A stretch of DNA of 64,000 nt from Elephas maximus indicus (taxonomy: Eukaryota; Chordata; Mammalia; Proboscidea; Elephantidae), in the NCBI RefSeq assembly GCF_024166365.1, contig NC_064830.1:91628968-91692967 (forward strand), read 5' to 3'. A program made the translations under genes and the position numbers. The notes under the pieces were generated by a model. It did no database searches. It saw only the letters and a program-made list of their open reading frames with translations, and had not been told where the DNA came from. Below, piece after piece: positions 8,873-19,261 of the stretch. Numbering within the stretch: the first letter of the stretch is position 1; each line of letters begins with the position of its first letter.

Positions 8873-10649
8873 CTCCATGAACAACTACCTCTTTTGCCAT
8901 GAAACCAGAAGAACTGAATGATGCCCAGCTACCATTACTGAACATTCAAAAATTTATATACACCTTGCTCTCCCCCTAATGAGACAGCACACTCCTCTCC
9001 ACCCTGTATTTCCGTGTCCATTCAGCCAGCTTCTGTCCCCCCTGCCATCTCGTCTCACCTCCAGACAGGAGCTGCCCACATAGTCTCATATGTCTACCTG
9101 ATCCAAGAAGCTCACTCCTCACCAGTAGCATTTTCTATCTTATAGTCCAATCCAATCCCTGTCTGAAGAGTTGGCTTTGGGGGAATGGTTCCTGTCTTGG
9201 GCTAACAGAAGGCCTGGGGACCATGACCTCCAGGGTCCTTCTAGCCTCAGTCAGACCGTTAAGTCTGGTCTTCTTATGAGAATATGAGGCCTGCATCCCA
9301 CTGTTCTTCTACTCCTTCAGGGATTCTCTGCTATGTTCCCTGTCAGGGCAGTCTTCCGTTGTAGCCAGGCACCATCTAGTTCTTCTGGTCTCAAGCTGAT
9401 GTAGACTCTGATTTATGTGGCACTTTCTGTCTCTTGCGCTCATAATTACCTTGTGTCTTTGGTGTTCTTCATTCTCCTTGGCTCCATATAGGTTGAGACC
9501 AACTGATGCATCTTAGATGGCTGCTTGCTAGGGTTTAAGACCCCAGATGCCACTCTCCCAAGTGGGACGCAGAATTTTTCTTGATACGTTTTATTATGCC
9601 AGTTGACCTAGATGTCCCCTGAAACCATGGTCCCCAAACCCCATCCCTGCTACGCTGCCCTTCGAAGCATTCAGTTTATTCAGGAAACTGCTTTTGGCTT
9701 AGTCTATTTGTGCTGACCTCTCCTGTATTGTGTGTCTTTCCCTTCACCTAAATTAGTTCTTGTCTACTATCTAGTTAGTGAATACCCCTCTCCCTCCCTC
9801 TCTACTCTGGCGTAACCATCAAAGAACATTTTCTTCTCTGTTTAAACTATTTCTTGAGTTCTTATAATAGTGGTCTCATAGAATATTTGTCCTTTTGCAA
9901 CTGACTAATTTCACTCAGCGTAATGCCTTCCAGATTCCTCCATGTTATGAAATGTTTCATGGATTCATCATTGTTCTTTATTGATGAGTAGTATTTCATT
10001 GTGTGAATGTGCCATAATTTATTTATCCATTCATCCATTGATGGGCACCCTGGTTGCGTCCATCTTTTTGCTATTGTAAAGAGTGCTGCAGTGAACATGG
10101 GTGTGCATTTATCTGTTCATGTAAAGGCTCTTACTTCTCTAGGATGTATTCCAAGGAGTGGGATTGCAGGATCGTATGGTATTACTGAACATTTTGATCA
10201 AAGATTCTATGGAAGAATCTTCGATGAAAAGAGTGGAAATGCAGAAGAGAATTTCAGATTCTCATGGACTCCAGATTTTTTGGAGCCACGGAGGCTGGAT
10301 GAACCCCTGGAACTATTGCCCTGAGATAATCTTTAAACCTTAAACCAAAAATATCCCTGAAGTCTTCTTAAAACCAAACAATGGTTTAGTTTAACTGATA
10401 AAAATGCCTGTCTTGAGCATGTGCTCTTAAGATCTATCTGTATGGGGTCAAGCTGACAATAACAATTTGAAAGATTAGATAGGAAACTTAGGGTGCAGTT
10501 AGTTTATGTTAATGTGGAATGAACAACTCAGGAAAGAAGGGTGAGAGTGGTTGCACAACTCGAAGAATGTCATCAATGTCACTGAATTGTACATGTAGAA
10601 ATTGTTGAATTGGTGTATGTTTTGCTGTGTATATCCTCAATAACAACAA
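8873..10649 (+). mobile_element. L1 3' UTR fragment (+) inside the AfroSINE
   Basis: Pieces 8873-8946 and 10194-10649 join into a + strand L1 3' end: 'gaaaccagaagaactgaatg', then 'ccctgagataatctttaaac', 'ttgtacatgtagaaattgtt' and 'atcctcaataacaacaaa'. Similar SINE-derived sequence lies at both borders (8859-8872 and 10650-10663), consistent with a target duplication. Confidence 0.75.
8947..10180 (-). mobile_element. L1 3' end: ORF2 C-terminus and 3' UTR (-)
   Basis: The minus strand encodes, at 9862-10098, a typical L1 ORF2p C-terminus (TIAKRWTQPGCPSMDEWINK, then HTMKYYSSIKNNDESMKHF). The long afrotherian L1 3' UTR follows down to 8947. A 13-bp direct repeat ATTACTGAACATT at 8934-8946 and 10181-10193 brackets it. 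It lacks an obvious poly(A) tail at its 3' end. Confidence 0.82.
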
Positions 10650-11348
10650 AAACCCTATGGAACGGTTACGCTCTGCAACACATACTTTGCCATGAGTTGA
10701 ATGAAATCAACTTGATGGCAACTGACAACAAATTCTAGGTCATGGAGATATAGCAGTGAGTGAGCTGGACAAACTCCTTACCCCTCGTGGGGATTATATA
10801 TTCTATTAAGACAGACAGACAGAAAAGTAAACAACAATAATAGTAGTAAACCAATAATTGCAGGTTGTGGTTAGTGATGAGAACAAAAGGCAGGGTAAAG
10901 AGGGGATAGTGTGCTGAGGTGGGAGAGAGAGCTATTTTATTTAAGATGGTCAGGAAAAGCCTCTGTGAGGAGATGATTAATGAGAGAAGTAAATGAGAAG
11001 AAAGCCAGCCAAAGATCTGGGGAAGGGCACCCCAGGCACAAGGAACAGAAGATATAAAGGCCCCAAGGCAAAAAGGTTGACATGCTTGAGCAGCAAGAAA
11101 ACCCATGGGTTTGGACTGCAACATGCCTGGGAAGAGTGGTAATAAATGAGACTGCAGTTAGATAGGAGCATCATATAGGGTCTCATGGACTACAGTAAGT
11201 GGTTTGGATTTATACCAAGTGGGATAGGAAGCTTTTGGGCTTTTGAGCCGACTAATAACATGCTCTGGCTTGTGCTTGGAAATAATCACTCTAGTTCTGA
11301 GTGGATGAGAGGTTTTTGCCACCAGGGCTCCTATGGGGTAAGAACAGG

Positions 11349-11549
11349 AAAAAAAAACCCATTGCTATGGAGTCGATTCCTACCCAGCGACCCTATAGGA
11401 TAGCGTAGAACTGCCCCATAGGGTTTCTAAGGCTATAAATGTTTACGGGAAGACTGCCACATCTTTTTCCCACAGAGTGGCTGATTGGTTCTAACTGCCG
11501 ACCTTCTGGTTAGCAGCCAAACACTTCACCACTGTGCCACCAGGGCTCC
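11349..11549 (-). repeat. AfroSINE, long variant
   Basis: Reads on the + strand from 'aaaaaaaacccattgctatg' to 'caccactgtgccaccagggc'. It includes the extra 'gactgccacatctttttccc' block. Flanks TAAGAACAG (11339-11347) and TAAGAATAG (11550-11558) are the target duplication with one change. Confidence 0.9.
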
Positions 11550-11694
11550 TAAGAATAGAATCAACCAGTATAATTAGGAAGCTATTGCAGTCTTCCAGGT
11601 GAGATAAGTTAATGGCCTCTGCCCTTCTCCCAGAAGTTCTCTCATGGCTGTGGTTCTCTCCACAACTGTGTCCCAGTCCCCAGGCCCTCCATCT

Positions 11695-12115
11695 GCACAG
11701 CCCCAGGACCAATGGAAGCACTCAGGTGGGAGAGACCAAAGAGAGGAGCAAGTTCTACCTCATTGTATGAGCCACTTTGGGTAGATATCTGGCAGGACTA
11801 GGCTGGAGGTCATTTCCCAGGCATCCATGAAGGCCACGCAGAGGTCAGCAAACACAGATTTGTGGCCAGTGTTCCAGTTTGATGATTATAAGAGTGCTGG
11901 GTTCCTAAGCTAGCAGTGTAGCCATTGCTGCCCGGATCCTTGCCAGTTGTCGGACAAAGATGGATAGAGGGAAGGCGGTAAAGTAACCCAGATCCAGCAC
12001 CACCATGATGTGGGGGCTCCCTGCCAGGCCCCCCAGCTCCTGGGCCACTGAGTACAGGAAGGCCACTGGAGCCCTGCCTGATAGGTAGAATGTAAACCCA
12101 CCAGCTTCAGGGCTG
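11695..12115 (-). pseudogene. NXPE-family-like remnant, copy 1
   Basis: Reading the minus strand in shifting frames gives HIMVVLDLGYFTAFPLSIFV, then RQLARIRAATATLLA, a stop, and KSVFADLCVAFMDAWEMTSS near 11800-11850. The DAW-(D/E)-MT core and the preceding hydrophobic block resemble the C-terminal PC-esterase-like region of NXPE (FAM55) proteins. Frameshifts and stops show it is dead. It has a relative at 25600-25990. From memory, mouse Nxpe5 lies near Mblac1 and Lamtor4, so an NXPE5-like origin would fit the position. I cannot verify this here; an unrecognised repeat containing captured coding sequence is an alternative. Confidence 0.45.
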
Positions 12116-12119
12116 TAGA

Positions 12120-13606
12120 GAGGACGAAAGAGGAGGGTTAAGGGTTATTTAGAGCTCTCTACTCTTCAACTTGCAGTAACATTCCACACCAGACTTACTT
12201 ACCAGGATATAGCCCATGCCTTAGGCCTGACCATTCAGAGCAACACACCCCTTTGGCCACAATGATCGTTTCCTGAATGGGCAGGTCACCTAAGCTAGTC
12301 CATTCTTAGTAATCTCAATGTTTTTGCTGGAGCTAGTGGAAAAGAGCCAAGCTCTTTCCTGCAAGATGTGACATGCCAGGTGGCCATCTTACATGTTGTT
12401 TTAGCACTGGGAGAGACCAGAGCTGCTGAGCCCACCAAGTGGAGGCTGAGAATGACACTAAAACAGCAGGGGCAGACGTGAGAGATTAAAAGCAACTGAC
12501 CTGATGAATTGTTTGAGCACCAAAAGCTAGATTTACTCCTCAACTCTTCATTCACAGGTGCTAACTAAACTTCGTTTCCTGCTTAACCCACTTTGAATTG
12601 TGTTTTCAGTCACTTGCAACAAAAAGAGTCCTGAATGAACGCAAATACTGGTGGTGGTGATCCATTAGAGAGAGAGGTTACGGAGGGAGGGTTGACTCTG
12701 AGCAAAAGAAGTGCTCAAGATATTAGGAGGTTGGGTCCAGTCAAAACTGCTAATAAGAATAAAAAATAAAAGAAAAAGGAAAGAAGTAACTAACAAATAG
12801 GAGAGTGGTTGGAGGCCATAAAGAATGTAAAGGATCTTTAGTCATAAAGGATCTAAGTCATAAGGATCTAGGTCACATACCCCAATCAGTATCAAACTCT
12901 ATGGTTAATTTAAATGTGACACAAACAGGACCCCTACTTATTTATTTGGTATTCAGTTTGCTGTTAATTCGGTATTGAATTCAGAAGCTATCAAACTGGC
13001 ATAAAAGAAAATCCCAATCAATAGTGAGCTTTTCTAAAGACAACTAATACTTGCTGCTGCCAAAAATATGAGCTACTATATATATATATACATATTTTTT
13101 TATAAAAGCCTAAGGCCCTGTTAAATTCACACAACTTGAGACTTTTGAGATGATCCGGTACTGCGAATTTGGCATCTGAGGGCTGGTTTGTGGGTATCAA
13201 TTCTCCCAGGGAGAGTTTTTTTTCCTGTCTACTCACTACTGAGATTCAAGACAGACAAATTCTTCAAGGCCTCAGGTTTGCTGTGGGGTGGTGGTTTCTA
13301 GCTCACAAAATATGGGGTATAGACCTTTGAGACCCTGGCTTTATACCAACAGGACAATCTCCTATTAGATCACCCCATTATCAAAGGCCTGGGGTGTGTC
13401 TCCTGCCATCGGCTTCCTCAACACTGAGTTTCAAGTTTTCTGATTTTGGCAAATGCCCTCAAGAGGAAAGCAGATTTCAGTGGTCTATTAACCTCTGTGG
13501 GTTCCCAGTTTCACTTAGCTTTTGTCCTCTGATAATTTCTTTAATATTTGATAAATTATCAATGCATTTAAAGAGATTAAAATATTTTTGTCTTTTTTTT
13601 TTTAAG
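12120..13606. other. Region without identifiable gene
   Basis: No credible coding sequence. An LTR-like tail may lie at about 12390-12640 ('ttttcagtcacttgcaacaa', 'agtcctgaatgaa'). A (TA)n tract lies at about 13076-13092. Otherwise it looks like unique or very old DNA. Confidence 0.5.
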
Positions 13607-13822
13607 TTAGGAGCACTGGTGGCACAGTGATTAAAGCACTTGGCTGCTAACCAAAAGGTCAGTGGTTTGAACTCACCGGCTGCTCCGAGTGAGAAAGGTG
13701 TGGCAGTCTGCTTCCATAAAGATTTACAATCTTGGAAACCTTATGGGGCAGTTCTACTTTGTCCTAAAGTGTCGCTGTGAGTCAGAATTGACTCAAAGAC
13801 AGGGATTTGTATTTTTTTAAAA
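13607..13822 (+). repeat. AfroSINE, long variant
   Basis: Starts 'gagcactggtggcacagtga', carries the block 'gtgtggcagtctgcttccat' and ends in a T-run. The tRNA-like A box (TGGCACAGTGA) and B box region (GGTTTGAACTC) are visible. Confidence 0.9.
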
Positions 13823-14323
13823 GCTGGGTTTACTGAGGTATAATTTATGTACAGTAAAATTCACTCTTTTCTGTGTACAGTTCTATGACATGTAGTCAAG
13901 TAATCACAGTCACAAGCAAGTTATAGAACATTCCATCACCTCAAAAACTTCCCTCATGACCTTTTGTAGTTAATCCCTTCCCCAGCTCCCAGCCCCTGGC
14001 AACCATTGGTCTGTTTCCTTTTTAAATAATTTTGCCTTTTCCTAAATGTTATATAAATAGAATCATAAGGTATGTGGCCCTTTGAGTCTGTCTTTTTTTC
14101 ACTTAGCATAATGTATTTTTGATTCATCTATGTCATTGAACATAGAGTAGTTCATTCCTTTTATTGCTGAGTAGGATTCCATTGTATGGATGTACCTGTT
14201 TGTATCTGGGTTGAATAAAGCTACTATAAATATTCATGTACACGTTTTTGTGTGTGAACATATGTTTTCATTTCTCTTGTGTAAACACTTAGGAGAGTGG
14301 TTTATGAACTGTATACCCATCAG

Positions 14324-14490
14324 AAACCAAACAAACAGACCTGTTGCTATCAAGTTGATTCTGACTCATAGCGACCCTATAGAACAGAATAGAACTGTCC
14401 CATAGGGTTTCCAAGGAGTGGATGGTGGATTCGAACTGCTGACCTTTGAGTTAGCAGCCAAGCTCTTAACCACTGCGCCACCAGGGCTCC
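14324..14490 (-). repeat. AfroSINE
   Basis: A minus-strand copy reading 'ttgattctgactcatagcga', 'cctatagaacagaatagaac' and 'ttaaccactgcgccaccagg'. It lies inside the old L1. Confidence 0.9.
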
Positions 14491-14501
14491 ATGAGCTGTA
14501 T

Positions 14502-14992
14502 TGTCATGGATTGAATTGTGTCCCCCCAAAAATATGTGTCAACTTGGTTAGGCCATGATTCCCAGTATTGTGTGGTTGTCCTTCATTTTGTGATAGTATT
14601 TTTATGTTGAGAGGATTAGAATGGAATTATAATACCACACTTACTCAGGTCACCTCCCTGATCCAAGGTAAAGGGAATTTCCCTGGGGTGTGGCCTGTAT
14701 CACCTTTTATCTAGCAAGCAGAGTTGGGGACCTGATACCACCAAGAAAGCAGCACCAGGAGCAGAGCGTGCCCTTTGGGCCTGGGGTCCCTGCGCCTGAG
14801 AAGCTCCTCAACCAGGAGAAGATTGAGGACAAGGACCTTCCTTCAGAGCTGACAGAGAGAGAAAGCCGTCCCCTGGAGCTGACGTCCTGAATTTGGACTT
14901 GTAACCTACTAGACTGTGAGAGAATAAATTTCACTTTGTTAAAGCCATTCACTTGTGGTATTTCTGTTATACAGTACTAGATGACTAAGACA
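14502..14992 (+). mobile_element. Solo LTR, MaLR-like, with 5-bp duplication
   Basis: Termini are TGTCATGG...CTAAGACA. An AATAAA (about 14922) precedes the 3' end, giving + orientation. TGTAT occurs immediately before (14497-14501) and after (14993-14997), a 5-bp target duplication as expected for ERVL/MaLR integration. No internal retroviral sequence adjoins it, so it is a solo LTR. Confidence 0.9.
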
Positions 14993-15189
14993 TGTATAGT
15001 AAGTATATATTTAACTTTACAGGAAATTTTCTGTTCTCCAGAATGTCTGTACCATTTTGCATTCCCACCAATGTGTGAGGGTTCCAGTTACTGCACATCT
15101 TCACCAACACTTGATTTGACAGAAAAAGTCATTACTTTGCAATCATTTTGTTGGAAAGATTTTTTTCTGGGTATAGAATTCTGGGTTGG

Positions 15190-15636
15190 TAGGTGTGATC
15201 ATTAAGATTGTGTGTAAACTTGGCTGGGCCATGATTCTCAGTGGCTTGGCAGTTATGATGTAGTTTGGCAGTCGTATAATGATGTAATCACCTCCGTGAT
15301 GAGATCTGATGTAATGTGATCATCTCCATGATGGGATCTGCTGTGAGTAGCCAATCAGTTGAAAGGGAGTTTCCTTGGTGGTGGGCCTGTATCCATAGGG
15401 GTAAGATCCACAACACATAGAAAAATCACATCAGATGACAAAATGGTGGAAAATCACACAATACTGGGAATCATGGCCTAGCAAATGGGCACACATTTTT
15501 TTGGGACACAATTCAATCCATAACGGAGGTAATTACATAATTACATGGCCGCCAAACTACATCATAACTGCCAAAACAGAGAATCATGGCCCAACCAAGT
15601 TGACACACAACCTTAACCATTACAGTTCACCCCTTG
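15190..15636. mobile_element. LTR fragments in head-to-head arrangement
   Basis: A + strand fragment (15190-15404: 'gtaaacttggctgggccatg', 'gatctgctgtgagtagccaa') resembles the LTR at 57423-57920. Next comes a minus fragment of the 14502-type LTR (15405-15523, 'cacaatactgggaatcatgg'). Then a minus fragment (15524-15636, 'gccaaactacatcataactg') mirrors the first one. The outer two form an imperfect inverted repeat. Confidence 0.6.
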
Positions 15637-16182
15637 TCAACTTGGCACCTGTACACATCTCCCTAAACCATACACAACCTCTAAATAAAGATAATTATGA
15701 AGTCATACTTGCACCTAACATGATACAACTAACATACAACCAAAAACATACTAGCCATGTTTATATCTTATATTTTATAAGTGAAGAAAAAAAAACATTC
15801 GATGCACACATACAAGGAAAAAACACTCATAACAATTACAGCCCTCGTTTTTGCAACTGGTCACATGGTTGTAGCTGGTATTTAGAACTACCTTCTTCCA
15901 CCACCCATTTTGTATTCCCTTTACCCTCTGCAAGCACCTTAGCTGGTCATGGGTCTTTGCCTGGTTAGGTGACCCAAACCCTCATTCCTGAAGGATCTGG
16001 GCCAGTAGTAGTCATGTTGGAATTGGATTACTGTAGTTTTCCATTGACTTTAATCACGGGGCATGGTAGTACTAAGAGATGTCCTAAGGGATCTCCTGTA
16101 TTCCAGACACACTCTTCTTTACCTCCATTATGTAATATCAATCCGATTTCCTCTTGGTAATCAGGATCAGTCAGACTCCTAT
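15637..16182 (-). mobile_element. Possible ERVL/MaLR internal remnant
   Basis: It lies directly upstream (minus direction) of an LTR 5' end, and a purine-rich AAGGGGTGAA on the minus strand abuts the LTR, as a polypurine tract would. No protein can be recognised; the 177-codon frame on the + strand looks accidental. Assignment is by position and general resemblance only. Confidence 0.35.
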
Positions 16183-16440
16183 CTAGTTCTTCTGGTCTCA
16201 GGCTGATGTAGTCTCTGGTTTATGTGGCCCTTTCTGTCTCTTGGGCTCATAATTACCTTGAGTTTTTGGTGTTCTTTATTCTCCTTTGCTCCAGGTGGTT
16301 TGAGACCAACTGATGCGTCTTAGATTGCCGCTTGCTAGCATTTAAGACCCCACACTCCACTCACCAAAGTGGGATGCAGAATGTTTTCTTAATACATTTT
16401 GTTATGCCGATTGACCTAGATGTCCCCTGAAACCACGGTC
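16183..16440 (-). mobile_element. L1 3' UTR fragment
   Basis: Reverse-complement afrotherian L1 3' UTR: 'atctagttcttctggtctca', 'tttaagaccccacactccac', 'gacctagatgtcccctgaaa'. The same block occurs at 8947-10180, 20903-21625 and 58765-59437. Confidence 0.82.
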
Positions 16441-17554
16441 ACCAGACCCCTGCCCCAAGTTCAGGGACTTTTAGGATTGATAGAACTAACTCCTTCTTCT
16501 CAACTTCAAATTGCAGACAATAAAATTGAGAAATTCTTATAGCTGAAAAACACAAATGAAAACTCAGCATTGTGGCAAGCATCAAATCAAGGGGATGGTC
16601 ACCACATCTAATGTTCAGGTTTTTCATGGATTAAGTTGTTTCAGAACAAAGACCTAATTATGGTTGTAGAATCCAGTAAACCCTTTCGATTGGAAAAAGT
16701 CACACAGTGGAAACAGACTAAGAGTGTGACTTGTTTTCTACCAAAACCTGATAGGCTTGAGTACCTGCAATTAAATACAGAAAGAGGGGGGCTTGGGGCT
16801 GAGAAAGCCAAGCAATGTAGTAAATCTAATACATTGATGCAATAATTGCAGGTATGCCTATGGGGACGTAGAGCTTCCCAGAGTTAAACAGCTAAAAGAG
16901 CTAACTATGTTTTTGAGAGAACGGACTTCCAAAAGAACCACCATCCTTGACTTTGGCTAATTAAGACGTCAAGTGAATCTTGGGCCTCCAAACTTCCATG
17001 GGCTGGAGATGTGCTAAGAAATATGCCCAAGGAGGGCATATTCTGTCCACTTGAGATGTGACCAAGCGGGATACTGGGTAAGGATGAACTTCCCAGAGGA
17101 TGGATCCAAGGACCATGGAAAGCAAAGTCTGGAGAGCCCCTCCTAGAGAGGAAAACCATGGCGTAACCAAGGAACATTCTCTACTTCCCATCCCAAGCAG
17201 GTAGGTGGGAGAACTTTGCAGTGTTCTCTTCGCAGACATTAGATTTCAGTATCAATATAGCTCTTATTATTCCATTTTTCAAATGAGATTGTTTATTGTG
17301 GTCATTCTGTCACTGTTCCACCACCATAAATTAGATGTTCATGGGGAAGATAACTTTTAATTTAAAGGCTTCTAGATTAAGAGAAGTCACATTCAGACTT
17401 GATATTATTAAAACAAACAACATCATCAACAACAACAAAAAACATGTATTACCCCTGATCTTTTGTGTGTAACCCAGAAATCACGACCTTTAAGCTTGAT
17501 GTCATAACCATTTGGGACGTTCGGATTGTGTTCCTCAGGGAGGGAGTGAATGTA
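16441..17554. other. Region without identifiable gene
   Basis: No credible gene. A minus-strand frame at 16905-17177 and the + strand around 16990-17100 give Cys/His-containing peptides that could be decayed retroviral gag, but spacing does not match a zinc knuckle, so I leave it unassigned. Confidence 0.4.
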
Positions 17555-17692
17555 TTTTTTTCCCTTTTTTAAAATGCAGTAAATATATATGTAACAAATC
17601 ATTTGCCTTTTCAACATTCTTCATGTGTACAATTCAGTGACATTAGTTATATTTATCATGTTGTTCAACCATTAACATTATCCCTTGGAGTG
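17555..17692 (-). mobile_element. Old L1 3' UTR fragment
   Basis: The segment 'acaattcagtgacattagtt', followed by 'ttgttcaaccattaacatta', is the reverse complement of the common L1M 3' UTR block. Confidence 0.55.
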
Positions 17693-17699
17693 AACGTAT

Positions 17700-18108
17700 T
17701 TTGTGTATAGGAAGGAGAATGAACTGAACATTTGGTGACTGCAAGAGGGATTGGGAGTCATTAGTGCTATTTAACAAAATTTGAGTTTGTCTCCCTTCCA
17801 GGTACATGGTAGAATTGCACTTCCCTGCCCCTTTGAAGTTAGATATGATCATATGACTGGCTTTGGCCAATCGAATGGGATCATACGTGATGTGTGTCAC
17901 TTCCTGGCAGAAGTTTTAAGAACTACTGTGCAAGAGATCTTACGAACACGTGTTGAGATGAAGCCTCCATTAGCCTGTGTCCCTGAATGACTATGAAGAG
18001 GACCTATGTTGGACATACAGTACATGTAAAAATAAACTATTGTTGTGTTAGGCCACTAAGATTTTGGGGTTCTTTATTACTGCGATAAAACCTAGCCTCT
18101 CGTGACTT
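17700..18108 (+). mobile_element. MLT1-like LTR
   Basis: Recognisable blocks are 'ggctttggccaatcgaatgg', 'cgtgttgagatgaagcctcc', 'aaaataaactattgttgtgt' and 'aggccactaagattttgggg'. The AATAAA gives + orientation. It is an old MaLR-type LTR. Confidence 0.6.
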
Positions 18109-19261
18109 ATTCATCTTTATCATATGTGATTGTCTCCTTTATGCCCTCACCTTTTTATTTACTTAATTTGTCCTTGAGGAAGTTTATAGCTTTTATTTCC
18201 TTTATTCACATTTGTGTAGGGTACTGGGGGCAGGGAAAAAACAAAAAAGAGTTTACCCTGCCATTTTTGGTATTCTCAAAATAGCTGAAAAAGATTCTGG
18301 ACAAAGAGCACAGATTAAACCCATGCCTTTCCTCTTAGGCTCTTTTTAAACCCCACTAAAAAGACAACACTTGTTTGCTGGAAAAAGACAACAAAATGAT
18401 TTTTTTTTAAGCCCACAAGGACATATAAATGAGAAGGGAGATAAAAAGAAACTAGAAATCAGATAGACCATTGGTCAGATTTAACAGACCTGGCAAAGGT
18501 GAGTCAATCATAAGCTGGCAGTGGGGGATGCCACAAAACAACCTGACTTACACTTCAGGGCTCCCAAAAGACCAAGGAATTGGTGGCACCAAGAACTTGT
18601 CATTAAGGGTAAATGTGGAGCCGTTTTTCTCCATTCTCGTCTTATCCTCATCCCCATCTTCACTCTGTGCAGCCTGGCCAATGCCCTCCCCACCATAACA
18701 GAAGACAGAAGGCTTATTATCTGGAGAAGATAAAACAAAAGGTCTCTAGACTGGGGAATACAAAGCACAGTTGAGAGCAGAAGTGCTGTGCTAGCAAATT
18801 AAGTGAATGTTTACACATTGAATGCTTAGATGTTCTCTTTCTTCCTCTACCCTGCCTTCTTCCTAGACTCAGCTCCTAGAAGGTGGACAGCTAGACATAG
18901 ACCATCAAGCAGAATCCTGGAAAATTCTTCTCTGGGAAATCTAATCTATCCAAGAGGAAGGACCTAAAGGTACCATCATTAGGGTTCTCCGACAAACTTG
19001 GTAGCTTGATCACCCTACAGTGACTTCTATTGTTGACAAGCCCTGTATGTGTAGTGCTTGTAATCAGCTTGTTAGGGCACTATTCTTAGAAATGAAAGAC
19101 AACCAAGCATCGTCAGATATCTGAAGAAAGTCTAATTAATGAAAAATAGAGATCAAGGAGAATAAGCAGAGATGATTTAGGAAGAAGAAAACTTCAGAAA
19201 TTGATCATTATAACCCTCAGAGAGATCGGAGAAGGTATTTGGTCCATGAAACAAGTGTCTG
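18109..19261. other. Region without identifiable gene or repeat
   Basis: I see no gene, RNA or clearly classifiable repeat. Composition is ordinary AT-rich intergenic DNA. It may include very old repeats beyond recognition by eye. Confidence 0.5.

Larger units (their letters stand above)
8735..10731 (+). repeat. AfroSINE split by a later L1
   Basis: The 5' part is 8735-8872 and the 3' part 10664-10731. The 14-bp direct repeats ATTCTAGGTCGTGG (8721-8734) and ATTCTAGGTCATGG (10732-10745) bracket the whole block, showing that one SINE inserted first and was then opened by an L1 fragment. Confidence 0.85.
8690..11620 (+). repeat. Ancient mammalian repeat (L2-like), interrupted twice
   Basis: Pieces at 8690-8734, 10746-11338 and 11559-11620 read through as one old repeat: 'cattcattcattcaatgaat', 'attctaggtcatggagatat', 'aaaagcctctgtgaggagat', 'ggcaccccaggcacaaggaa', 'ggaagctattgcagtcttcc'. 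The AfroSINE nest and a second AfroSINE separate them. Family assignment is from memory of common mammalian repeats and is uncertain. Confidence 0.45.
13823..15186 (-). mobile_element. Old L1 3' end (-), carrying an AfroSINE and an LTR
   Basis: The + strand shows reverse-complement L1 3' sequence: 'tactgaggtataatttatgt', 'agcccctggcaaccattggt', 'cacttagcataatgtatttt' and, after the insertions, 'accattttgcattcccacca'. This is an old mammalian L1M-type element. Insertions at 14324-14490 (AfroSINE) and 14502-14992 (LTR) are younger. Confidence 0.75.

Noticed and set aside
15435-15968. 177-codon + strand frame
   Set aside because: It crosses an LTR fragment and low-complexity AT-rich DNA, begins inside a repeat, and has no recognisable domain.
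16970-17110. Possible retroviral zinc knuckle
   Set aside because: The Cys/His spacing does not fit CX2CX4HX4C in any frame without shifts.
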